From the NCBI GenBank assembly GCA_014138645.1, contig JACJIB010000006.1, positions 62,001 to 126,000 on the forward strand: DNA of 64,000 nucleotides. The letters are read 5' to 3'. The notes under the pieces are model-generated. The model saw only the letters and a list, made by a program, of their open reading frames with translations. It did not search any database and had not been told where the DNA came from. This DNA comes from Methylorubrum thiocyanatum. Lineage in GTDB: Bacteria; Pseudomonadota; Alphaproteobacteria; Rhizobiales; Beijerinckiaceae. A program made the position numbers and the translations under genes. Below, piece after piece: positions 26,401 through 34,863 of the stretch. Within the stretch, counting starts at the first letter, position 1. Each line of letters begins with the position of its first letter.

Positions 26401-27543
26401 ATGCGCCCGAAGTCCGGACTCGCCGCCCTGCCTTGGCCCGCCCTGGGCCTGCTGGCCGCCCTGTCCGTGGCAGCGCCCGCGAGCGCCGCCGCACCGCCGG
26501 CCCAGCCGACGGACGGACCCGGCGGCGTCGGCGACAAGGCCGCCACCATCACCAAGCGCGCGGTGGGCCGGGCGAGCGCGGCCACCTACGCCTTCTACAA
26601 GGCCGGCCCCGCGCCTGAGGGCGGGCGGCCGGTGGCGGTGTTCCTGCACGCCTGGGGCGCACCGAACCCGCAGGCCTACGGCGCCTGGATCGACCACCTC
26701 GCCCGTCACGGCTGGCTCGTGCTGTTCCCCCGCTTCCAGGAGGTGAACCGAACCCGTCCCGCCGACGCCCCGGCCATCGCCGCCCGGCTGCTCAAATCCG
26801 CATTGTCGGATCTGGCGGGCGACGCCGATGCGCGGCCCGATCCCGAGCGTCTCGCCCTGATCGGCCACCTGGCCGGCGCGCCGCTCGCCGCCCACCTCGC
26901 GGCGGAAGCCGCGAAGGAGGGCCTGCCGGCGCCCAAGCTCGTCTACGTCGTGATGCCCGGCGGCATCGCCCGCGACGCCAAGTCCCGCGGCATCCCGCTC
27001 GGCGACCTCGACGGGATGTCGCCCAAGACCCTGCTGGTGACGGTGATCGGCGACCGCGACGCGCGGGCTGCCGACGCTGCCGCCCGGCGCATCCTGCGCG
27101 ACGCCCATTCCGTGCCGCCGGAGCGCAAGCTGCTCGTGCGCGCGCTCTCGGACGACCACGGCTTCCCGGCGCTCACCGCGACGCTGGCCTCGCCCGCCGG
27201 GCTCGACGCAGCCTATGACGGCGGCGCGATCAAGCTGCCGCCCGACCCGCCCGGCGAGAAGCCGCCGCCCTTCCGTTGGTCGGCGGACATGGCGCTCTCG
27301 GGCGAGCAGACTACGCTCGTCTCGCAGATCAACAACGCCCGCGCCGACAGCCTCGATTTCCTCGCCTTCTGGCGCACCTTCGACATGGCGGCGGCGGCGG
27401 CCTTCGCCGGCAAGGACGCCCAGAGCCTGAAGAACGACCCCGCCTTCAGCGACATGCGCCGCTGGGGCGACGGCTGGCCGGTGAAGCGCCTCGGCGTCGA
27501 GACGCCGAAGGTGCCGGCGACGCCCGCCGCCGTGCAGCGCTGA
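26401..27543 (+). CDS. secreted alpha/beta-hydrolase-fold protein lacking the nucleophile serine
   Basis: 380 residues, with an N-terminal signal peptide (PWPALGLLAALSVAAPASAAA). PVAVFLHAWG resembles the strand-3/oxyanion region and LALIGHLAGAPLAA occupies the nucleophile-elbow position, but the expected GHS(A)G reads GHLAG, with Leu157 where the catalytic Ser normally stands. A late LSDDHGFP block could hold the His. The fold looks intact and the frame is clean, so this is more likely a non-hydrolytic or repurposed family member than a dead gene. ATG 26401 is used; a TTG lies directly before it. Confidence 0.7.
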   Translation: MRPKSGLAALPWPALGLLAALSVAAPASAAAPPAQPTDGPGGVGDKAATITKRAVGRASAATYAFYKAGPAPEGGRPVAVFLHAWGAPNPQAYGAWIDHLARHGWLVLFPRFQEVNRTRPADAPAIAARLLKSALSDLAGDADARPDPERLALIGHLAGAPLAAHLAAEAAKEGLPAPKLVYVVMPGGIARDAKSRGIPLGDLDGMSPKTLLVTVIGDRDARAADAAARRILRDAHSVPPERKLLVRALSDDHGFPALTATLASPAGLDAAYDGGAIKLPPDPPGEKPPPFRWSADMALSGEQTTLVSQINNARADSLDFLAFWRTFDMAAAAAFAGKDAQSLKNDPAFSDMRRWGDGWPVKRLGVETPKVPATPAAVQR

Positions 27544-27577
27544 TCTCTCGAAGAACTCAGAGGATGTTTGCAAGCCG

Positions 27578-28189
27578 ATGAAGCTGTTCCACTCGCACAG
27601 CTCGCCCTTCGTGCGGAAGGTGATGGTCGTCGCCCACGAACTCGGTCTCGCCGAACGGCTGGCGTTGCTGCCGAGCGCCGTCCACCCGGTCAAGCGCGAC
27701 CGCTCCGTGCTGGCGCAGCACCCGCTGGCCCAAGTGCCCACCCTGATCCTCGACGACGGCGAGAGCCTCGCCGACAGCCGGGTCATCTGCGAGTATCTCG
27801 ACGCGATGGCCGGCGGCCGCCTGTTTCCCGCCGAGGGCGCCGCGCGCTGGCGGGCGCTCAACGCGCAATCCACCGCCGACGGCGTGCTCGATGCCGCCCT
27901 GCTGATCCGCTACGAGCTGACGGCGCGGCCCGAATCCGAGCGCTCGGCCGCCTGGATCGAGGGGCAGACCGCCAAGATCGAGAGCGCGCTGGCGTGGTTC
28001 GAGGACCAGGCGGAGACCTTGGGCGAGCGCGTCGACATCGGCACCATCGCGCTCGCCTGCGCACTGGGCTACCTCGACCTGCGCTTCTCCGACATCGCGT
28101 GGCGCGACGATGCCCCCCGGCTCGCCGCGTGGTTCGCCCGCTTCGAGGAGCGGCCCGCCATGGTGGCGACCCGCCCGCCGGCCGGCTAG
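27578..28189 (+). CDS. glutathione S-transferase family protein
   Basis: 203 residues. The N-terminal thioredoxin-fold domain has SHSSPFVRKVMVVAHELGL, LAQVPTLILDDGESLADSRVICEYL (cis-Pro and the glutathione-contact Asp-Ser), and the C-terminal all-helical domain includes VDIGTIALACALGYLDLRF, the N-capping box region. It conjugates or isomerises with glutathione; the substrate is unknown. The gene follows the hydrolase-fold gene by 34 bp. Confidence 0.88.
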   Translation: MKLFHSHSSPFVRKVMVVAHELGLAERLALLPSAVHPVKRDRSVLAQHPLAQVPTLILDDGESLADSRVICEYLDAMAGGRLFPAEGAARWRALNAQSTADGVLDAALLIRYELTARPESERSAAWIEGQTAKIESALAWFEDQAETLGERVDIGTIALACALGYLDLRFSDIAWRDDAPRLAAWFARFEERPAMVATRPPAG

Positions 28190-28257
28190 CCTTTCGGGGG
28201 TCTTCCGGCTGGCTCGGCCCTTGCTAAGCTTGGGCCGTCCCATCCGGGAGGCCCACC

Positions 28258-28470
28258 ATGCCCGATTTCGTCGCCGCCGCCCTCGCGTCGGCCGTCTTCT
28301 GCCTCACCGTCATCGCGCTCAATGCGCTGACCCGCCTCGCGCTCCAGACCCATCTCGCCCCGGACGGCCTCGCCGAGAACGGGTTCCTGCAATACGGCGG
28401 CGCGCTCGCGCTTGCGGGCTCGACCTACCGGCGGGCGACGCGGGTGCCGGGCCGGCTGGTGGGCGACTGA
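28258..28470 (+). CDS. small single-helix membrane protein, unknown
   Basis: 70 residues from ATG 28258 with GGGAGG at 28244-28249. One long hydrophobic helix (FVAAALASAVFCLTVIALNAL) is followed by a soluble tail with a second weakly hydrophobic patch. No family recognised. The clear ribosome site supports it being real. Confidence 0.5.
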   Translation: MPDFVAAALASAVFCLTVIALNALTRLALQTHLAPDGLAENGFLQYGGALALAGSTYRRATRVPGRLVGD

Positions 28471-28480
28471 TCCCCCCGTC

Positions 28481-28510
28481 ATCCCGGGGCCGGGCAGCGG
28501 AAGCCGGGAT
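28481..28510. repeat. intergenic ATCCCGG/CCGGGAT inverted repeat
   Basis: ATCCCGG at 28481-28487 and CCGGGAT at 28504-28510 are exact inverted copies around 16 bp. It resembles the short GC-rich intergenic repeats common in these genomes. The rest of the 278-bp gap (28471-28748) holds a terminator at its right end and nothing else convincing. Confidence 0.35.
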
Positions 28511-28671
28511 CCACCCGCGATGCGTCGCTCGAGTCCGGTGTCGAGCGCGGTCGCGGATTGCACGCCTCTGGCGCGTCCCCTCGGGTCCGGGTTCGCCGAT
28601 CAGCGCCCCGGATCGACCGGGGCGGCGGCTGGAGCGACGCCACCGGCCAGACGCTGGATAAGAGCCGGATA

Positions 28672-28708
28672 CGAAAAGAGCCTGCCGCACGGTATGCGCG
28701 GCAGGCTC
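28672..28708 (-). terminator. rho-independent terminator of the amidinotransferase gene
   Basis: Arms 28678-28688 and 28698-28708 (GAGCCTGCCGC and its complement) form an 11-bp stem with a 9-nt loop. On the minus strand the stem is followed by CTTTTCG, a short T-run. It lies 40 bp beyond the stop of the amidinotransferase gene. Confidence 0.7.
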
Positions 28709-28748
28709 CGGTTCGTCGAAAGGCCCCGCCCGCAGGCGGGACGATCGC

Positions 28749-29930
28749 CTAGAAGTAGGACTTGAGGACGCCGCGGCGGCGCACGTCGAGCGTGGCGCAG
28801 TGGAACGAGCCACCGAACGGGCCGTAGGACAGGAACGGCGCCGGGATCGGGTCGAAGCCCCAATCCTTCAGGGCCTTGATCAGGGTCGGCTGGCTCTGGT
28901 CGACGACGATCTTCTTCTCGTCGAGGGCGAGCACGTTGATCGAGGTCCAAGGCGAGCACATCGAGATCTTGCTCATGAAGCCCGAGACCGGGTCGGGGCG
29001 CGGGGCGATCAGCACGTCCCACTTCTTGAGCACGGCGGGCAGCTTCTCGACGTCGATGTAGTCGGGGTTCACCAGCACCTTGCCCGGCGCCAGCGGCATG
29101 AACGACGAGTCGATGTGCATCGGCTGCGGGCAGCGGCTCTCGATCTCGTGGATGCGGAAGCCGGGGCCGAGGTGGCGGCGAAGCCACTCGATGCCCATCA
29201 GGTTCGTCACGTTGGAGCGGGTCACGAACAGGTCGCGGCCGCACCGCACGAAGTCGGCGGCGTCGAAGACCGGCTCGAACTCGTTGACCGTGAACTGCAT
29301 CGGCTCGCCGGCCTTCAGGTTCGGCACCCGATAGTCGTAGTTGTAGAGGTCGTCGGTGAGCTGCGGCCGCGGGGCCGAGGTCCACCGCGCCCCGGCGCGA
29401 AAATATTCCTTGAACAGCGAGCGGTAGGCGTCGCCCTCGAAGTAGCGCGAGCGCCAGCACATCGGGCTCTCGATGATCTCGTCGCCGATCACGAGATACG
29501 GGTCGCGCGGGCAGGCGACGCAGAAGCCGCGGGAGGTCCAGCGCGGCGCCTTGAACTTCTTCGAGAAGTCGACCGGATCGGGACGGCGCACCTTCACGCC
29601 CTCGCCGGCCAGGATCGAGATGAAGTTGTCCAGCTCGGCCTGAGCCAGCTTCTTCATGAACTTCGGGTATTTCCAGCCGGAGGCGAAGCGGTAGAACGGC
29701 TGGGCCGCCCGCGGCAGGTTGAAGATCACGGTGAGGTGATGGGTCGGGATCGTGGCGCCGTCGAGCGAGCCGACGATCACCTCCTCCAGCGGATCCCACT
29801 CGTTCCAGGCCATCACCGGACTGCGCGTGGCGGGCACATCGTTGCGCCCCTCGTAGCCCTGCGAAAAACCCTTCGACGAGGCGTCGTCGATCAGGGCGGA
29901 ATCCGCCGTGATCTGCGGCTCGCGATCCAT
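28749..29930 (-). CDS. L-arginine:amine amidinotransferase, candidate hopanoid cyclitol guanidinylation enzyme
   Basis: 393 residues from ATG 29930, with GGGAG six bases upstream. The whole protein matches the glycine/inosamine-phosphate amidinotransferase family (AGAT, StrB1): EWDPLEEVIVG near 44, FDAADFVRCGRD with catalytic Asp226, MHIDSSFMPLAPG with His272, and GGSFHCATLD with the nucleophile Cys378. It should move the amidino group from arginine to a primary amine. It is divergent from hpnL at the edge of the hopanoid cluster. HpnI, HpnK and HpnJ make an amino cyclitol head group and guanidino cyclitol-ether hopanoids are reported from Methylobacterium, so that amine is the obvious acceptor. 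This is inference. A soluble amine such as glycine or an inosamine is the alternative. Confidence 0.9.
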   Translation of the reverse strand: MDREPQITADSALIDDASSKGFSQGYEGRNDVPATRSPVMAWNEWDPLEEVIVGSLDGATIPTHHLTVIFNLPRAAQPFYRFASGWKYPKFMKKLAQAELDNFISILAGEGVKVRRPDPVDFSKKFKAPRWTSRGFCVACPRDPYLVIGDEIIESPMCWRSRYFEGDAYRSLFKEYFRAGARWTSAPRPQLTDDLYNYDYRVPNLKAGEPMQFTVNEFEPVFDAADFVRCGRDLFVTRSNVTNLMGIEWLRRHLGPGFRIHEIESRCPQPMHIDSSFMPLAPGKVLVNPDYIDVEKLPAVLKKWDVLIAPRPDPVSGFMSKISMCSPWTSINVLALDEKKIVVDQSQPTLIKALKDWGFDPIPAPFLSYGPFGGSFHCATLDVRRRGVLKSYF

Positions 29931-30141
29931 TTGAGGCTCCCTAGAAGCGGCATCTCGCGACAATCGTCGTCGGCATCCACCGCGGGCGCCGCTTTGCTCC
30001 CCGGTGTGTCAATCGGGTGATAGACAGCGCTTGGCAAAGCTGCAACCTGCCGGAACGCTTCCCGCCACCGGCTAAGCTTCGATGGTCGCTTCGGGTGGGA
30101 TTTCGACAACACAAGCCTTCGCGATCATTCGAAAGAGGCTG
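29931..30141. promoter_or_regulatory. divergent intergenic region, amidinotransferase / hpnL
   Basis: 211 bp between two divergent starts, which must hold the promoters of both the amidinotransferase gene and the hpnL-M-I-J run. I could not place -35/-10 boxes with confidence. The shared region makes co-regulation with the hopanoid genes possible. Confidence 0.45.
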
Positions 30142-31275
30142 ATGAAGCGTCTCACAACATTGGCATCGATCGTCGGACTGGGCACGGCGCTCGCGCTGTT
30201 CCTGTCTTCCGGCGTGTCCGATGTCACCGCCGCGGTCGTGAGCGCGGGCTGGGGCACGCTGGCCGTCGTGGTCGCCCGCTTCCTGGCGGTCGCCTGGGCC
30301 GGCCTCGGCTGGCACGCGGTGTTCCCCCGCGGCGCCGGGCCGACCCTGCGCGACTGCATCTCGCTGCGCTTCGTGCGCGAGGGCATCAACACGCTGCTGC
30401 CGGTGGCGCAGGTCGGCGGCGACCTCATCGGCGCGCGCCTGCTCACCCGCCGCGGCACCCCCGGCGGCATGGCCGGCGCCAGCATGTTCGTCGACCTGAT
30501 GACCCAGGCGGTGACGCAGCTCGTCTTCACCGTGGCCGGCCTTCTCCTCCTGATCCAGATCACCGGCGACGGTCCTCTGGTCCGCACGGTCGGGGGCGGC
30601 GTGCTGGTCGCCATCCCGGCGCTCGCCGCCTTCTACGTCATCCAGCGCCGCAGCGGTCATCGCCTGATCGAGGCCGCGCTCAGCCGCTTTGCCGCCGGCC
30701 GCGAGTGGCGCGCGCTCGGCGCGATCGACGTGCTCTACGAGAATCTGCGCCGCCTCTACGGCAACCGCGCCCGCGTCGGCGCGGCGCTGCTGATCCACCT
30801 CATCGGCTGGGTCGTCGGCACCGTCGAGGTCTGGATCGCGCTGAACGCCATGGGCTACTCCATCAGCTTCATCGATGCCCTGGTGATCGAGAGCCTCGCC
30901 CAGGCCGTGCGCGGCGCCGCCTTCGTCGTCCCCGGCGCCATCGGCGCCCAGGAGGGCGGCCTGATCGCGCTCGGCGCCCTGTTCGGCATCCCGGCCGAAG
31001 CCGCGCTCGCCCTGTCGCTGGTCAAGCGCGTCGCCGATCTCGGCGTCGGCCTGCCGAGCCTCGCCCTGTGGAATTGGATGGAGCGCAAGGCCGCGCTCGC
31101 ACCCGAGGCCGACGGTGCCACGGCGGTGCGCGACGGGCTCGGCGCGATCCGGGCACGGCTCGGCCGCCGCCTCGGACCCGCTCCGCTGGCCTCGGCCTAC
31201 GGCTTTCCCGCCCCGCGGAGCCCGGCCGCCCTTTCCTCCGACAACGAAGCTGGAGCGCTCAAGAAGTGCGCCTGA
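30142..31275 (+). CDS. hpnL: hopanoid-associated membrane protein HpnL
   Basis: 377 residues with about eight hydrophobic segments, of the HpnL/lysylphosphatidylglycerol-synthase-transmembrane-like family found in hopanoid clusters. Typical blocks are SLRFVREGINTLLPVAQVGGDLIGARLL and AQAVRGAAFVVPGAIGAQEGGLIALG. Its proposed role is in transport or membrane placement of hopanoids; biochemistry is unproven. The start ATG at 30142 has AAAGAGG upstream. Its stop overlaps the hpnM start region by 10 bp, so the two are probably co-translated. Confidence 0.88.
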   Translation: MKRLTTLASIVGLGTALALFLSSGVSDVTAAVVSAGWGTLAVVVARFLAVAWAGLGWHAVFPRGAGPTLRDCISLRFVREGINTLLPVAQVGGDLIGARLLTRRGTPGGMAGASMFVDLMTQAVTQLVFTVAGLLLLIQITGDGPLVRTVGGGVLVAIPALAAFYVIQRRSGHRLIEAALSRFAAGREWRALGAIDVLYENLRRLYGNRARVGAALLIHLIGWVVGTVEVWIALNAMGYSISFIDALVIESLAQAVRGAAFVVPGAIGAQEGGLIALGALFGIPAEAALALSLVKRVADLGVGLPSLALWNWMERKAALAPEADGATAVRDGLGAIRARLGRRLGPAPLASAYGFPAPRSPAALSSDNEAGALKKCA

Positions 31276-31886
31276 ACCGTCGCACCCTGCTCGCCGCCGC
31301 CGCGGCGCTCGCCGTCTCGGGAACGCCGCACGCCGTCCGTGCCGCCGAGGATCCCGCGGTCGAGCCGATCAAGCGGCTCTACGCCAAGTTCGAGGAGGCG
31401 CTGAAGAACGGCGCGGGCGACCTCAAGAGCCGCCTCGCCATCGTCGGCGACACCCTGGCCGCGACCTTCGACACGCCGGCCATGGTGCGCACCGCCGTCG
31501 GCCCGAAGTGGAAGACCTTCAAGCCCGAGCAGCAGGAGGCGCTGACCGAGGCCTTCGGCAAGTACTTCGTCACCCTCTACGCCAACCGCCTCTCGCAGGC
31601 AGCGGGCGGCAAGTTCGAGATCAAGCCGCAGAGCGAGGAGCACGGGCCTAACCGCGTCGTCTCCACCCGCGTCTCGAACAAGGACGGTGACGATTCGGAG
31701 GTCGATTACGTCGTCAACGCCGGCAACAAGGTTCAGGACGTGCTGCTGAACGGCAATGTCAGCGAGGTCGCCTCGATGCGGGCGAGCTTCGCCGACCCGC
31801 TCAAGGGCGGTGCCGACGGCCTGTTGAAATTTATGCGCGAACGCACCGACGGGATGCTCGCCGCCAAAGTCTCGCCCCGAGAGTAG
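31266..31886 (+). CDS. hpnM: hopanoid-associated periplasmic protein HpnM (MlaC/Ttg2D-like)
   Basis: 206 residues from GTG 31266, GGAGC upstream, overlapping the hpnL end. An N-terminal signal with RRTLLAAAAALAV is followed by the MlaC/toluene-tolerance fold: PIKRLYAKFEEALKN, FKPEQQEALTEAFGKYFVTLYANRL, and DVLLNGNVSEVASMR. MlaC proteins carry lipids across the periplasm, so HpnM may shuttle hopanoids between membranes together with HpnN. This is from family and context, not direct evidence. Confidence 0.88.
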   Translation: MRLNRRTLLAAAAALAVSGTPHAVRAAEDPAVEPIKRLYAKFEEALKNGAGDLKSRLAIVGDTLAATFDTPAMVRTAVGPKWKTFKPEQQEALTEAFGKYFVTLYANRLSQAAGGKFEIKPQSEEHGPNRVVSTRVSNKDGDDSEVDYVVNAGNKVQDVLLNGNVSEVASMRASFADPLKGGADGLLKFMRERTDGMLAAKVSPRE

Positions 31887-32060
31887 GGGCTTAGAAGGCA
31901 TCCCTCCTGTCGAAGCGGCCCCGCTGCGGCAGGACCAAGACCATCAGGCAGGCCCGGAAGCCGCCCCGCGACCCGGTTGGGGCGGCGATCCGGGCTTTGA
32001 CCCATTCAGACCGCCGCCCGCGGCGCCCGACACGAAGACAGCAGCGAGCAACGCCGCGCC

Positions 32061-33257
32061 ATGGATCTGAACGAGCTGTCGGCCTGGATCGCCCCCGCGC
32101 TTCTCCTGATGGCGCTCGCCGGCTGCGTCTACGCCCTCCTCGCCGCTGCGCTCGTGGGCCGCTTCGCCGCCCAGGCCCCGACCGTGCTCGCCGCGGACGC
32201 ACCGCGCCCCGGCGTGACGATCCTCAAGCCGCTCTGCGGCCTGGAGCCGGACCTGTTCGAGAACCTCGACAGCTTCTGCCGCCAGGATTATGCCGGCCCG
32301 GTCCAGGTCGTGTTCGGCATCCAGAACGCCGCCGACCCGGCGCTCAGCGTGGTGCAGCGCCTGCGCGAGGCCCATCCGCGCCTGCGCCTCGACCTCGTGG
32401 TGGATGCGAGCCAGCACGGCTCGAACCGCAAGGTCTCCAACCTCATCAACATGTCGGAGAAGATCGCCCACGACGTCGTGGTGCTGGCCGACAGCGACAT
32501 GTCGGTGAAGCCGGACTACCTGGAGCGCGTCGTCGCCGCCCTGTCGCAGCCGAATGTGACCGGCGTCACCTGCCTCTATCACGGCGTGCCGGGCGATCGC
32601 GGCGTCTGCGCCCAGCTCGCCGCGCTCGCCATCGACGTCCAGTTCGTGCCCAACGTCATCCTCGGCACCACCTTCGATCTGGCCCGCCCCTGCTTCGGCT
32701 CCACCATCGCGATGACCGCCGAATCGCTCGCCCGCATCGGCGGCTTCCGCGCCTTCAAGGACGATCTCGCCGACGACTACGCCATCGGCGAGGCCCTGCG
32801 CGCCGAGGGCGGCACGGTGGCGATCCCGGCGCTCACCATCGGGCATGCCTGCGTCGATACCGAACTCTCCGGCCTGTGGCGGCACGAGCTGCGCTGGAAC
32901 CGCACCATCCGCAACGTCGATCCCAAGGGCTATGCCGGCTCGGTCGTTACCCACGCCTTCCCGCTGGCCCTGCTCGCCGCGCTGATGCCCGGCGCCGGCT
33001 CCGGCGCGCTGGCGGTGGCCGCCCTGGCGCTCGCCTGCCGCATCGGACTCTGCCTGCGTATCGAACGCGCCTTCGGGCTCAGCCCCCACGCCTACTGGCT
33101 GTTGCCGATTCGTGACATGCTCTCCTTCATCAACTTCACCTGGAGCTTCGTCTCGGGTGCGGTGACATGGAAAGGTCACGATTACCGTGTGGTTGCGGAC
33201 GGTACGCTGATTCCGGAGCACGGCCTCGGTCGCGAGTCGCGCGCCACCTCGGTCTGA
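32061..33257 (+). CDS. hpnI: hopanoid glycosyltransferase HpnI
   Basis: 398 residues of the ceramide-glucosyltransferase-like GT2 family. An N-terminal helix (APALLLMALAGCVYALLAAAL) precedes VTILKPLCGLEPDLFENL, VLADSDMSVKPDYL with the Asp residues of the nucleotide-sugar site, DDLADDYAIGE, and HELRWNRTIR, which matches the (Q/R)XXRW box. Two or three C-terminal helices anchor it. HpnI adds N-acetylglucosamine to bacteriohopanetetrol. It sits between hpnM (174 bp upstream) and hpnJ (53 bp downstream). Confidence 0.93.
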   Translation: MDLNELSAWIAPALLLMALAGCVYALLAAALVGRFAAQAPTVLAADAPRPGVTILKPLCGLEPDLFENLDSFCRQDYAGPVQVVFGIQNAADPALSVVQRLREAHPRLRLDLVVDASQHGSNRKVSNLINMSEKIAHDVVVLADSDMSVKPDYLERVVAALSQPNVTGVTCLYHGVPGDRGVCAQLAALAIDVQFVPNVILGTTFDLARPCFGSTIAMTAESLARIGGFRAFKDDLADDYAIGEALRAEGGTVAIPALTIGHACVDTELSGLWRHELRWNRTIRNVDPKGYAGSVVTHAFPLALLAALMPGAGSGALAVAALALACRIGLCLRIERAFGLSPHAYWLLPIRDMLSFINFTWSFVSGAVTWKGHDYRVVADGTLIPEHGLGRESRATSV

Positions 33258-33310
33258 GCTTCCAAACACTTCACATCAATACTGTCTCGAGCCTTGAGGC
33301 CTTGAACCCC

Positions 33311-34735
33311 ATGCGCACGCTCTTCCTGCAGGCCCCCACCTTCGACGGCTTCGACGGCGGCGCCGGCTCCCGTTACCAGGCCAAGCGCGAGATCAAGTCG
33401 TTCTGGTACCCGACCTGGCTGGCCCAGCCGGCCGCCCTGGTGCCGAACTCGAAGCTGATCGACGCGCCGCCCCACAACATCAAGCTCGAAGAGATCGTGG
33501 CCCAGGCCAACGACTTCGACCTCGTGGTGCTCCACACCTCGGTCCCGTCCTTCAAGTCCGACGTGAAGACCGTCGAGGCGCTGAAGGCCGCCAACCCGAA
33601 GCTGATTGCCGGCCTGATCGGCGCCAAGGTCGCGGTGGATGCCGCCGGCTCCATGGCCCAGGCCCCCTGCATCGATTTCTGCGCCCGCAACGAGTTCGAC
33701 TTCACCGTCAAGGAAGTCGCCGAGGGCGTGCCGATGTCGGAGATCAAGGGCCTGTCCTATCGTGACGCCAACGGCGTCGTGGTCCACAACGAGGACCGCG
33801 AGATCATGACGGACATGGACCAGCTCCCCTTCGTCACGAGCGTCTACAAGCGCGATCTCGAGATGGAGAAGTACTTCATCGGCTACCTGAAGCACCCCTA
33901 CATCTCGTTCTATTCCGGCCGCGGCTGCAAGAGCCGCTGCACCTTCTGCCTGTGGCCGCAGACCGTCGGCGGGCACACCTACCGAACCCGTTCGGTCGCC
34001 CACGTGATCGAAGAGATCAAGTACTGCATGAAGGAGTTCCCTCAGACGAAGGAGTTCTTCTTCGACGACGACACCTTCACCGACAATCTGCCGCGGGCCG
34101 AAGAGATCGCCCGCGAGCTGGGCAAGCTCGGCGTGACGTGGTCGTGCAACGCCAAGGCCAACGTGCCGCGTGAGACCCTGAAGGTTTTGCGTGAGAACGG
34201 CCTGCGTCTGCTGCTGGTCGGCTACGAGTCCGGCAACCAGAAGATCCTGAACAACATCAAGAAGGGCATGCGCGTCGAGGTGGCCGAGAAGTTCACCAAG
34301 GACTGCCACGACCTCGGCATCGCCATCCACGGCACCTTCATCGTCGGTCTGCCCGGCGAGACCAAGGAGACGATCCAGGAGACGATCGCGTTCGCCAAGC
34401 GCATCAACCCGCACACGATCCAGGTCTCGCTGGCCGCGCCGTACCCGGGCACCTTCCTCTACAAGCAGGCGGTGGAGAACGGCTGGCTCGACGTCGAGAA
34501 CGCCGAGCTGGTCGACGAGAACGGCGTGCAGATCGCGCCGCTGCACTACCCGCACCTGTCGCACTCGGAGATCTTCTCCGCAGTCGAGGAATTCTACCGG
34601 AAGTTCTACTTCCGCGCCCCGAAGATCGCCTCGATCGTGAACGAGATGGTCCGCTCGCCCGAGATGATGAAGCGGCGGCTGCGCGAGGGCGTCGAGTTCT
34701 GGCACTTCCTCCGCGACCGCAAGGCCGCCGCGTAA
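33311..34735 (+). CDS. hpnJ: radical SAM protein HpnJ
   Basis: 474 residues. An N-terminal cobalamin-binding-like region precedes the radical SAM core with SGRGCKSRCTFC, whose cysteines 206, 210 and 213 bind the 4Fe-4S cluster; a long C-terminal region follows. HpnJ converts bacteriohopanetetrol glucosamine to the cyclitol ether by ring contraction. ATG 33311 is used; codons before it lack domain character. The stop is followed 28 bp later by a strong terminator that separates it from hpnK. Confidence 0.93.
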   Translation: MRTLFLQAPTFDGFDGGAGSRYQAKREIKSFWYPTWLAQPAALVPNSKLIDAPPHNIKLEEIVAQANDFDLVVLHTSVPSFKSDVKTVEALKAANPKLIAGLIGAKVAVDAAGSMAQAPCIDFCARNEFDFTVKEVAEGVPMSEIKGLSYRDANGVVVHNEDREIMTDMDQLPFVTSVYKRDLEMEKYFIGYLKHPYISFYSGRGCKSRCTFCLWPQTVGGHTYRTRSVAHVIEEIKYCMKEFPQTKEFFFDDDTFTDNLPRAEEIARELGKLGVTWSCNAKANVPRETLKVLRENGLRLLLVGYESGNQKILNNIKKGMRVEVAEKFTKDCHDLGIAIHGTFIVGLPGETKETIQETIAFAKRINPHTIQVSLAAPYPGTFLYKQAVENGWLDVENAELVDENGVQIAPLHYPHLSHSEIFSAVEEFYRKFYFRAPKIASIVNEMVRSPEMMKRRLREGVEFWHFLRDRKAAA

Positions 34736-34762
34736 GGCTCAGGCTGCCAGCCATCGAACAAG

Positions 34763-34799
34763 CGAGGAAGGCCGGGCGCGAGCCCGGCCTTCCTCGTTT
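34763..34799 (+). terminator. rho-independent terminator after hpnJ
   Basis: A perfect 15-bp stem (34763-34777 with 34782-34796) and a 4-nt loop, followed by GTTTC. The short T-run is weak but the stem is strong. It lies between hpnJ and hpnK, so hpnK may depend on read-through or on its own promoter. Confidence 0.65.
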
Positions 34800-34863
34800 C
34801 CAGGGCGGTGCCCTGGACCCGCGAGAGGGCTTGCCCTCCCGACACCCGAGACAGGGGCAGAGC

